Assembly (NCBI GenBank): GCA_047517285.1
Contig: JAKZTE010000017.1
Location: 1-5,266, forward strand
Direction of reading: 5' to 3'
Length of the DNA: 5,266 bases
Origin: UBA57 sp963577725
Lineage (GTDB): Archaea > Thermoproteota > Nitrososphaeria > Nitrososphaerales > UBA57
Made by a program: the position numbers and the translations under genes. The notes beneath the pieces are model-generated. The model was not told where the DNA came from and searched no databases. It saw only the letters and a program-made list of their open reading frames with translations. Shown one piece after another: positions 1 through 5,252 of the stretch. Within the stretch, counting starts at the first letter, position 1. Each line of letters starts with the position of its first letter.

Positions 1-501
1 GGCACCTATGGTGTTCTAGTCCAAGCAAACTCAAATTTGGGTTCAGCAGCAGCAGTTGGAACATTCCAAGTTTCAGCAGGTGTCCAAATTGACATCCCTG
101 AAGCAGAAAGCAATGCTCCAATACTCAACGCAATCGCTAGCATAGCACGCGATGTCGACGGTCTTTCCGACGATATCGATGACGTTAACGATAATGTTGG
201 TTCTATTGATGTTGAAGTACCACAAGGTGTGAGTATAGCTCAGATCAGTAGTGCATTAGATGCAGCAGTTGCCGACATGAAGTCAGCAGTCTCAGGCAGT
301 CAATCAGCCGTTGAAGAGGGTGTCTCCGCAAGTGAAGACAATCTCGAAGACGCAATTGGCGGCATTGTTGAGAATGCAGACGCAGCAGCCTCTGGCTCAT
401 CACAGGCAGCATCTACAGCTCTAATTGCAGCAGTTCTTGCAGCAATTGCAGTAATACTACAAATAGTCGTAATCGTTAGAGGAAACATCCTCAAAAACTA
501 G
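1..501 (+). CDS. C-terminal end of S-layer-like surface protein (5' truncated by window)
   Basis: The frame is open from base 1 and ends at TAG 499-501, giving 166 visible residues, so the true start lies upstream. An in-frame TTG at 37 is not a credible start because coding continues before it. The visible part begins with GTYGVLVQAN, which looks like the last strand of an Ig-like or beta-sandwich repeat. An acidic, Ala/Ser-rich region follows (about residues 35-135), with runs such as DVDGLSDDIDDVNDN and heptad-like spacing that suggests a helical or coiled-coil stalk. A hydrophobic helix (about residues 140-159, nt 418-477) and the tail RGNILKN complete it. The topology should be outside stalk, one membrane helix, short cytoplasmic tail. 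This resembles the membrane-anchored C-terminus of thaumarchaeal S-layer proteins, from memory and not searched. The richer, GCA/GAC-using codons contrast with the AT-rich neighbours, as expected for an abundant protein. It could instead be another anchored surface protein. Confidence 0.7.
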   Translation, partial: GTYGVLVQANSNLGSAAAVGTFQVSAGVQIDIPEAESNAPILNAIASIARDVDGLSDDIDDVNDNVGSIDVEVPQGVSIAQISSALDAAVADMKSAVSGSQSAVEEGVSASEDNLEDAIGGIVENADAAASGSSQAASTALIAAVLAAIAVILQIVVIVRGNILKN

Positions 502-505
502 ATGA

Positions 506-547
506 ATGTGGCGCGTTTACGCGCTCCATTTCTTTTTTTTTATTTTT
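506..547 (+). terminator. Hairpin plus T tract after surface-protein gene
   Basis: Four bases after the TAG stop, a perfect GCGCG/CGCGC stem (511-515 with 520-524) encloses a TTTA loop. ATG at 506-508 can pair with CAT at 527-529 to extend the stem across one mismatch and one wobble pair. A T-rich run follows from 529 to 547, interrupted only by one C and one A. T tracts alone can terminate archaeal transcription, so the GC hairpin is an extra. It lies between convergent genes and should protect the downstream minus-strand operon from antisense readthrough of a strongly expressed gene. Confidence 0.75.
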
Positions 548-567
548 GTGTTAGTGGAACATTTGTT

Positions 568-1779
568 CTATTTATTCTGAATAATTCTTAATTCAGGCAT
601 AGGAATTATGTAATTCATCCTTGAGTATTTCTCTTCAACTTTTTTAATTATTTCATCTGCATAGTTCCATGCAAAAATCATTAGATAATCTGGAGTCTCT
701 TTTTCTAATATTTCTGGTCCTGTTATTGGTATATGGCTGCCTGGTGTAAATAATCCTTGTTTTAATGGAGAATCTTCTATGATTAACTCAACACTATTGT
801 TGTTCAAACCAATGGAATTGATCATTGTACTTGATTTTGCAGGAGCTCCATATCCAAAAATTCTTTTGTTCTCCTTGTTTAATCTATTGAATAGTTCTCT
901 AATCTCCTTTATGTTCTTCTGAAGTTTGTCGTTAAATTTCTCTAATGTCTGTAAATTATCAATTCCGTTCTCTTTTTCTTCTCTGACCAAATCATTAACA
1001 CTTTGCCGTGGACTTTTTCCTTCAGATATGTAGACACGTATTGAACCTCCGTGCGTGGGAATCTTTTCAACATTATATACCGTCATGTCATGTTTGTCGA
1101 ATAAATTAATCATTGAATGTATTGTATAGTATAATACATGTTCATGGTATATGTTGTCGAACGTCATATCTCTTATCATATCTGCAAAATATTGTACTTC
1201 AACAATATACGTTCCATTTTCCGATAATATTCTCTTGACATTTTCAATAATGTCGTGATATTCATCTAAATGAGCAAAAACATTTGATGCCACGACTATG
1301 TCTGCCTTTCCATTATCTGATATTATCTTGTTAACAGTATCTTTATCAAAATAAGAACAGATTGTTGCAAGTCCGTTATTATTAGCTTGTTTTGCTAAAT
1401 TTCCTGCTGGTTCTACACCTATCGCTTCACATCCCAATTCCAATAGCGGCTTTAGTAAAACTCCGTCATTGGATCCGATATCCACTACTATTCTGGGATT
1501 GAATTCAGATTTTATCTTATCAGCTAACCCTGCGAAATGATTTCTTAGTCCTCCTGATATAGACGAAGCATAGGCATAATCCAGGAATAATTTGTCTCTT
1601 GGAATATAGCTCTCATCGGTCAACTGAACAAGTAAACAATTACTGCAGCAAGTTACATCTAATGGATACACAACCTCTTTATCAAAATCACTTTCTTTAA
1701 GAAAAGCATTTGCTGGAGGCTGGCTGTTTAATGAAATAAACTCTAAAAATTCTTCTTTATTACATGACCTACATTTCAA
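568..1779 (-). CDS. SAM-dependent sugar C-methyltransferase-like protein
   Basis: This 403-residue protein has the full three-part architecture of the TylC3/TcaB9-type NDP-sugar C-methyltransferases, which are usually about 410 residues. An N-terminal zinc-binding domain carries C3/C6 and C45/C48 (with C44 adjacent). The central Rossmann methyltransferase domain has the SAM-binding motif VDIGSNDG (99-106) and an acidic position in GVEP (121-124). The motif YHEH (211-214) and the HGGS segment (243-246) match the catalytic region of this family. A C-terminal domain has GYGAPAKSS (309-317). Family members methylate a carbon next to a keto group on nucleotide-linked deoxysugars; the substrate here is unknown. 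The start is TTG at 1779, overlapping the SDR stop by 4 nt (TTGA), with a GGTG ribosome-binding-like site about 8 nt upstream. No ATG fits before the zinc cysteines. It is the last gene of the four-gene operon and probably cytoplasmic. Confidence 0.85.
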   Translation of the reverse strand: MKCRSCNKEEFLEFISLNSQPPANAFLKESDFDKEVVYPLDVTCCSNCLLVQLTDESYIPRDKLFLDYAYASSISGGLRNHFAGLADKIKSEFNPRIVVDIGSNDGVLLKPLLELGCEAIGVEPAGNLAKQANNNGLATICSYFDKDTVNKIISDNGKADIVVASNVFAHLDEYHDIIENVKRILSENGTYIVEVQYFADMIRDMTFDNIYHEHVLYYTIHSMINLFDKHDMTVYNVEKIPTHGGSIRVYISEGKSPRQSVNDLVREEKENGIDNLQTLEKFNDKLQKNIKEIRELFNRLNKENKRIFGYGAPAKSSTMINSIGLNNNSVELIIEDSPLKQGLFTPGSHIPITGPEILEKETPDYLMIFAWNYADEIIKKVEEKYSRMNYIIPMPELRIIQNK

Positions 1780-2501
1780 ATTTCTGGCACCCTGATTATT
1801 GGTTCTTTGTCTTTTATAATGACAATATCTGAACCATTAGATACTTCTAAACTTCCAGATAATATTCTTGATATCACTTCATTTATTCTCGATGTATCTT
1901 GTTGATTTTCTGCATCTTCTTGCCCAAATACCATTGCTCTCATTCCTGTATTGACTCCTGCAGGAGAGATTGAAATACATTTTATTCCTGTGTCTTGTAC
2001 TTCTTTTGCAACTGATTCAGTTAATCCTCTTACAGCAAATTTTGCCGCTGTATAAGCTGATAATTTTGGCACCGCTCTCCTTCCTGCTCTTGACGATATA
2101 TTAATTATAGTTCCCGAATTGTTCTTTCTCATTATTGGTATTGTGTATTTCATCATATTGAATGTCGGTAACAAGTTATCTCTTACAACTGAATTTAACA
2201 TCTCTGAACTTATCTCTTCTACTAAAGCTAAATTATGCGCTACTCCGGCATTGTTAATCAAAATATCTATTCTGTTCTCTTTTTGCAAAATGGTTTTTAC
2301 ATATCTCTCCACGTTTAGTTCATCGGCTAAATCCAATAATTCAAAATTACATTCTTGTTTACTTTCAGTTGTTAATTCTCTCTCGTTTCTTGAAGATCCA
2401 TAAACCCGTGCACCTTCTTTGATGAAATAATTTAATAGTGAATACCCTATTCCACTAGACGCTCCAGTCAAAACAACTATCTTATTCTCGAATGCTTTCA
2501 T
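1776..2501 (-). CDS. Short-chain dehydrogenase/reductase (SDR)
   Basis: This is a 241-residue classical SDR. The cofactor motif TGASSGIG is at 12-19, NNAG at 83-86, and the catalytic residues are N109, S137, Y150 and K154 (YTAAK), followed by PAG at 181-183 or so. R38, just after the second strand, favours NADP(H) over NAD(H). It should oxidise or reduce a hydroxyl/keto group. Given its place between a sugar-type cupin and a sugar C-methyltransferase, a ketoreductase acting on a nucleotide sugar or its product is a reasonable inference. SDR sequence alone does not define the substrate, and fatty-acid or other roles remain possible. The last 20 or so residues (after DIVIIK, ending IIRVPEI) differ from the usual ITGQ..DGG end of 3-oxoacyl reductases. 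The ATG at 2501 overlaps the cupin stop by 4 nt (ATGA), so translation is probably coupled. Confidence 0.88.
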   Translation of the reverse strand: MKAFENKIVVLTGASSGIGYSLLNYFIKEGARVYGSSRNERELTTESKQECNFELLDLADELNVERYVKTILQKENRIDILINNAGVAHNLALVEEISSEMLNSVVRDNLLPTFNMMKYTIPIMRKNNSGTIINISSRAGRRAVPKLSAYTAAKFAVRGLTESVAKEVQDTGIKCISISPAGVNTGMRAMVFGQEDAENQQDTSRINEVISRILSGSLEVSNGSDIVIIKDKEPIIRVPEI

Positions 2502-2869
2502 ATTATTTCATATGGTATTGTATCTTTGTCATATTTGCCTTTAAGTCGTTTTTCTGTTGTCATTGCTAAAAATACTGAACTCTCGAGAAACTTCATTGCA
2601 TGAGGAACTCCCGGTGCACTGTATACCATTTCTCCAGCTTTTACAATTGCCCTTTCTATCTTTCCACTCTTTCTCTCTTCATAATACTCCATCTTTCCTT
2701 TAATCATGTATGACCAATGAGAATCTCTCTTATGGTAGTGGTTCGCTCTTACTGCACCTTTTTTGGATGTTATAATCACAATGCTTGTGACTGGATTCTC
2801 TAAGATATTTGTGATCTTTCCTCTCTTGTCTACAAACGATTCTTTTATCCTGATTACTTTTATTGACAT
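2498..2869 (-). CDS. Small cupin protein, likely nucleotide-sugar isomerase/epimerase type
   Basis: This single-domain cupin has 123 residues from the ATG at 2869. That ATG overlaps the epimerase stop by one base (TAATG), which is the typical coupling in this operon; an in-frame TTG at 2887 would add six residues and is less likely. Cupin motif 1 is seen as H44-Y-H46, then H51 in the place of the usual Glu, and G58, with exact canonical spacing. Motif 2 is G79 through PGVPH (86-90), so H44, H46, H51 and H90 could bind a metal or line the active site. The N-terminal RGKI...E segment and RANHYHK resemble WxcM/FdtA-type keto-sugar isomerases and small RmlC-like epimerases. It is shorter than true RmlC (about 180 residues). 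A keto-sugar isomerase or epimerase fits the neighbours; a sensing or storage cupin cannot be excluded. Confidence 0.8.
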   Translation of the reverse strand: MSIKVIRIKESFVDKRGKITNILENPVTSIVIITSKKGAVRANHYHKRDSHWSYMIKGKMEYYEERKSGKIERAIVKAGEMVYSAPGVPHAMKFLESSVFLAMTTEKRLKGKYDKDTIPYEII

Positions 2870-3780
2870 TATAAATCTCTCATCCAATTCACTGTTTTTT
2901 CTATACCTTCTTCAAATGATACCTTTGGCGTATATCCAAAATCTCTTTTTGCTTTTTCTATAGATAACGATAATCTCATTCCTTTCTCGCCTGACCTCCA
3001 TGGCAAGTTCTTTATCTCTGATTTGCTATTTGTTTGTTTTATGACTAAATCTGCTATATCTTTTATCGAATAATCTTTACCGTATGCTATATTATAAACA
3101 CCTTTGACTTCAGATTCTGCCATTGATATCATTGCATCAACTAGATTCTGTACATAATTAAAGTCTGTTGATTGGCTACCGTCTCCCTCTATTGTAATTG
3201 ACGCATCTTCTAAAGCTTGTTTGATAAATATCGGTATTACTTGCTGTAACCTCGAATTCGGACCAAATAACCCGCTACTTCTAATCACTGTTATGGGCAA
3301 CCCAAATGATTCAGCATAACTTTGACACATCAAATCAGCAGCAGCTTTCCCTGCACCATATGGATCTGTCGGTCTCAATACGTCGTCTTCTGACACTGAT
3401 GAATTTTCTGCCTTTCCATATACATTTTTACTACTCATAAAAATTAATTGTGTATTCTTCTTCGCTCGAATTAGTTCTAAAACATTTATCAAACCTGCGG
3501 TATTTGTATGAAACGAATATTTAGGAGAAGAAAGAACTAGAGGAACATCTGCCTGAGCTGCTAAAAATAATATGCAATCAATATTTACAATATCTTTTTC
3601 ATTCAAATCTTCTGCACTTTTCCAAATATAATTGATTGACTTCATTTTATCCCCTATTCGATTTGCATAATGAGGTCCAATTATGTCTGATACAGAAACA
3701 TCCGCTTGTTTTTCTAGTAACTTAGTAATTACATGCGACCCTAAGAATCCAGAGCCACCCACTATTAGATAGTTCTTCAT
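2869..3780 (-). CDS. NAD-dependent epimerase/dehydratase family (extended SDR)
   Basis: This 303-residue extended SDR is of the length typical of UDP-sugar 4-epimerases and NDP-4-keto-sugar reductases. The N-terminal Rossmann motif is GGSGFLG (8-14), and D32 at the end of strand 2 favours NAD(H). The active site has S117, Y141 and K145 (DPYGAGK). The SSKNVYG motif (116-122) has K118-N119 where 4,6-dehydratases carry Asp-Glu, which argues against a GDP-mannose or dTDP-glucose 4,6-dehydratase and for an epimerase or ketoreductase. The C-terminal substrate domain has IRSSGLFGP (167-174 region) and STDFNYVQN, the counterpart of RDFVYVDD, with Thr in place of the usual Arg. It is the first gene of the operon. 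The ATG at 3780 lies about 28 nt from a TATA-like core, so the mRNA is probably leaderless or nearly so. The sugar substrate cannot be read from sequence. Confidence 0.88.
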   Translation of the reverse strand: MKNYLIVGGSGFLGSHVITKLLEKQADVSVSDIIGPHYANRIGDKMKSINYIWKSAEDLNEKDIVNIDCILFLAAQADVPLVLSSPKYSFHTNTAGLINVLELIRAKKNTQLIFMSSKNVYGKAENSSVSEDDVLRPTDPYGAGKAAADLMCQSYAESFGLPITVIRSSGLFGPNSRLQQVIPIFIKQALEDASITIEGDGSQSTDFNYVQNLVDAMISMAESEVKGVYNIAYGKDYSIKDIADLVIKQTNSKSEIKNLPWRSGEKGMRLSLSIEKAKRDFGYTPKVSFEEGIEKTVNWMRDL

Positions 3781-3788
3781 TGAATACT

Positions 3789-3800
3789 TTGGAATTCCAA
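3789..3800. promoter_or_regulatory. Perfect 12-bp palindrome, candidate operator
   Basis: TTGGAATTCCAA is a perfect inverted repeat between the TATA-like core and the epimerase start. It would fall between the TATA box and the transcription start of the minus-strand operon, a common place for archaeal repressor sites. For the plus-strand gene it lies upstream of TATA. Binding by a regulator is inferred from symmetry and position only. Confidence 0.35.
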
Positions 3801-3803
3801 TAC

Positions 3804-3812
3804 ATTATATAT
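3804..3812. promoter_or_regulatory. Shared divergent TATA-like promoter core
   Basis: ATTATATAT reads as a TATA box on both strands, with the TATATA core centred at about 3808.5. The epimerase ATG (A at 3780) is about 28 nt away on the minus strand, and the in-frame glycosyltransferase ATG at 3836 is about 27 nt away on the plus strand. Archaeal start sites lie about 25-27 nt downstream of the TATA centre, so both messages would be leaderless or nearly so. No other TATA-like stretch is present between the two genes. Confidence 0.6.
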
Positions 3813-3835
3813 GAATCTTCATGAATTCTGTTTAT

Positions 3836-4603
3836 ATGAAAATAGTCGGCTGTATGCAAGTTGGAGGAAACTGTTCTTGGATATTAGATTCCAGTCTGAT
3901 AAATATGTCTGAAATAGTTGATGAAATTGTTCTTGTTGGCGGCAACGTTTCTGACGATAGTAAAAAAATTATTGAAAGATGCAACAAGGTCGTTGAGACT
4001 AATTTCTATTCTGATGATCAATCTCGTATTGAATGGAACGATATGAATTCTCTTTTACGTATGGCAAAAAATCACGCCGCAGATTGGATCTTGTTTATGG
4101 ACGCAGATGAAACATTCGAACCAAAATTCAAGGAAACAATTCGTGATTACATCAATAATCCTGATGCAGGAATGTATAAATTTCGCCGATATTGGCTTTG
4201 GAATACAGCGGAACAATATCGAGTTGACCGACCTGAAAAATTTTCTTCTTTTGCCTACAATAGTTACTTAGTTCGTTATACTCCTGCCCTTCATTTTCCT
4301 AATCCTGCTGGAGCTTTATGGAAAAGATTAATTAAACATTTACAAGGCAAAGAAAAACTAAAACCATATTTTGGCAGAGAGCCCATTACTGGAATAATGG
4401 GCAACACTCTTGAAAGTGACATTGTATTACTTCATCATGCTGCCTTAAACTGGGAACAATTTGTAAAAAATCAAATGTGGTATTCCATATTACTCGCTAA
4501 ACGTCAACCTTTGAATTCTGAAAAAGATATTATAGATCCATTTTATAGTATATTCGATGAATCAACTCTCAAATTGAAACCTATCAATAAAGATTGGTTA
4601 TAA
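3836..4603 (+). CDS. GT2-like glycosyltransferase (GT-A fold, small, soluble)
   Basis: This is a small GT-A type glycosyltransferase of about 255 residues. The ATG at 3836 is preferred because it lies 27 nt past the TATA core and starts directly on the first beta strand (MKIVGC). The in-frame ATG at 3821 adds five residues (MNSVY) and would lie too close to the TATA box. Numbered from 3821, the nucleotide-binding half has DEIVLVGGNVSDD (34-46), the metal/sugar motif is WILFMDADE (89-97, DxD at 94-96), and a later LHHAALNW (204-211) suits the acceptor/metal region. No transmembrane segment is visible, so it should act in the cytoplasm or on its inner face. Two family motifs are altered: the usual KNE near the N-terminus is GGN, and the VDxGSTD loop has Gly in place of its first Asp. 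It lies divergent to the sugar-modifying operon and could transfer the product. Donor and acceptor are unknown. Confidence 0.8.
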   Translation: MKIVGCMQVGGNCSWILDSSLINMSEIVDEIVLVGGNVSDDSKKIIERCNKVVETNFYSDDQSRIEWNDMNSLLRMAKNHAADWILFMDADETFEPKFKETIRDYINNPDAGMYKFRRYWLWNTAEQYRVDRPEKFSSFAYNSYLVRYTPALHFPNPAGALWKRLIKHLQGKEKLKPYFGREPITGIMGNTLESDIVLLHHAALNWEQFVKNQMWYSILLAKRQPLNSEKDIIDPFYSIFDESTLKLKPINKDWL

Positions 4604-4607
4604 AAAA
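4602..4607 (-). terminator. Minus-strand T tract after small Cys-rich gene
   Basis: Read on the minus strand, six consecutive T follow the TAA stop of the gene ending at 4609 after two bases. A short T tract is enough for intrinsic termination in many archaea. It overlaps the stop codon of the convergent glycosyltransferase, because the two genes are only five bases apart. No hairpin is visible. Confidence 0.35.
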
Positions 4608-4608
4608 C

Positions 4609-4866
4609 TTATTCTAACTTCTTTACTTTTGCATGTTCATCTAAAATTCCTTCTATCGCCAGTATGTCCTTATAATATACTTTTGACTTGAAGTCACAAT
4701 ATCCGCAAATTACTCTTATAAAACTAAACTTTGGATCCATTGTTACCCTTAATGAACATGGCAGTTCTCCTCCACTCTCGTCTTTAAGTGGACATGAGCT
4801 GCATTTTACTCCATTTACTGTTCTAATGATTCTGAATTTACTTTTCTCGCTCAATAAATAATTCAC
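4609..4866 (-). CDS. Small CxxC/CxxC protein of unknown function
   Basis: I do not recognise this 85-residue family. It has five cysteines: C22-SS-C25, C37 and C54-GY-C57. The two CxxC pairs suggest a zinc ribbon or similar metal knuckle; C37 is unpaired. The protein is soluble, with basic and aromatic residues around the second knuckle and a charged C-terminal helix (EGILDEHAKVKKLE). The longest start is GTG at 4866, overlapping the QueF-like gene by 29 nt. A TTG at 4854 would begin the protein as MSEKSK (81 residues), with GTGA 8 nt upstream as a possible ribosome-binding site; either is possible. The overlap with the gene upstream points to co-transcription and a linked role. A nucleic-acid or protein-binding role is only a guess. 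Confidence 0.65.
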   Translation of the reverse strand: MNYLLSEKSKFRIIRTVNGVKCSSCPLKDESGGELPCSLRVTMDPKFSFIRVICGYCDFKSKVYYKDILAIEGILDEHAKVKKLE

Positions 4867-5218
4867 GTTCGAATGAGTCTATTGCCAATTTTGACGTTAT
4901 TCCTCCACGAGGCCTGAATTTCATCTCAATTAACAACCTCTTTGGTTTGTACACTTGTATCAAATCATCATAAATTACATTAATTACCCTTTCATACGAA
5001 GCAATTTGATTTCTATATTGTTGTAGATATAATTTGAAAGATTTTAACTCAATTACAGATTTTTCTGGAATCATTGTTATAGTTATTGTTGCATAATCTG
5101 GTTGATTCTTTGCTCCATAAAATGTAAATTCTGGTGCATCTATCTCAATTTCATAAGGCTCTGACGCTGGGTTTTCTATCTTTTTTAATATGCGTCTATT
5201 GGTTTTTAGTGCAGTCAT
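4838..5218 (-). CDS. QueF-family T-fold protein lacking the catalytic Cys
   Basis: The sequence aligns by eye with the QueF family (7-cyano-7-deazaguanine reductase; archaeal QueF-like enzymes make archaeosine from preQ0-tRNA). Shared segments are EFTF...NQPDYATI (30-45), VIELKSFKLYL (55-65, family signature ELKSxKLY), YRNQ (68-71), E76 (the substrate-binding Glu position), DDL (84-86) and FRPRGGI (101-107). The length of 126 suits the single-domain form. The nucleophilic Cys found in FTSLCPKTGQPD is missing: the region reads FTFYGAKNQPD, one residue shorter, with Gly35 at the Cys position and no Cys anywhere in the protein. The His before Glu76 is Tyr75. The general-acid Asp (D41) remains. 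It therefore should not form the thioimide intermediate and probably has another activity or partner. ATG at 5218 is the start. Confidence 0.8.
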   Translation of the reverse strand: MTALKTNRRILKKIENPASEPYEIEIDAPEFTFYGAKNQPDYATITITMIPEKSVIELKSFKLYLQQYRNQIASYERVINVIYDDLIQVYKPKRLLIEMKFRPRGGITSKLAIDSFERELFIEREK

Positions 5219-5223
5219 CTGTT

Positions 5224-5233
5224 ATTATATAAT
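5224..5233. promoter_or_regulatory. Palindromic TATA-like ATTATATAAT, role uncertain
   Basis: ATTATATAAT is a perfect 10-bp palindrome in the leader of the QueF-like gene. Its spacing to that ATG is too short for a core promoter. On the plus strand it would place a start site at about 5255, so it could drive a divergent gene beyond the window, or act as a regulatory site. Confidence 0.3.
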
Positions 5234-5242
5234 CACTATTTA

Positions 5243-5252
5243 CATATTAATT
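5243..5252 (-). promoter_or_regulatory. Possible TATA-like element for QueF-like gene
   Basis: On the minus strand AATTAATATG lies with its centre about 29 nt upstream of the QueF-like ATG (5218), the spacing seen for the divergent promoter at 3808. A stronger TATA-like palindrome at 5224-5233 is only 10 nt from the ATG and is too close to serve this start. The match is weak. Confidence 0.3.

Noticed and set aside
37..39. TTG as the start of the first plus-strand gene
   Set aside because: The frame is open and protein-like (GTYGVLVQAN) from base 1, so the gene begins before the window.
300..494. Minus-strand reading frame of 64 residues
   Set aside because: It is antisense to the surface-protein gene, with low-complexity composition that mirrors the Ala/Ser-rich plus strand.
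2119..2403. Plus-strand reading frame of 94 residues
   Set aside because: It lies wholly antisense to the SDR, which has complete catalytic motifs; no start signals or recognisable domain are seen.
2870..2887. TTG start extending the cupin by six residues
   Set aside because: The ATG at 2869 gives a TAATG junction with the upstream stop, matching the tight coupling in the rest of the operon, and the extra residues lie within the epimerase coding end.
2763..2963. Plus-strand hydrophobic reading frame of 66 residues
   Set aside because: It is antisense to the cupin and the epimerase end; the hydrophobic look comes from the complement of Lys/Glu-rich codons.
3821..3823. Upstream ATG for the glycosyltransferase
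   Set aside because: It is only about 12 nt from the TATA core, so the mapped-type start site would fall downstream of it; the fold begins at MKIVGC. It remains possible if another promoter is used.
3811..3830. Tandem 10-bp near-repeat (ATGAATCTTC / ATGAATTCTG)
   Set aside because: It is short, imperfect and partly inside a start codon region; in such AT-rich sequence it is likely chance.
5112..5135. Frameshift or lost codon hiding the QueF cysteine
   Set aside because: The frame reads smoothly through EFTFYGAKNQPDYATI with conserved residues on both sides, and no Cys codon appears at this position in the used frame; only a sequencing check could exclude an error.
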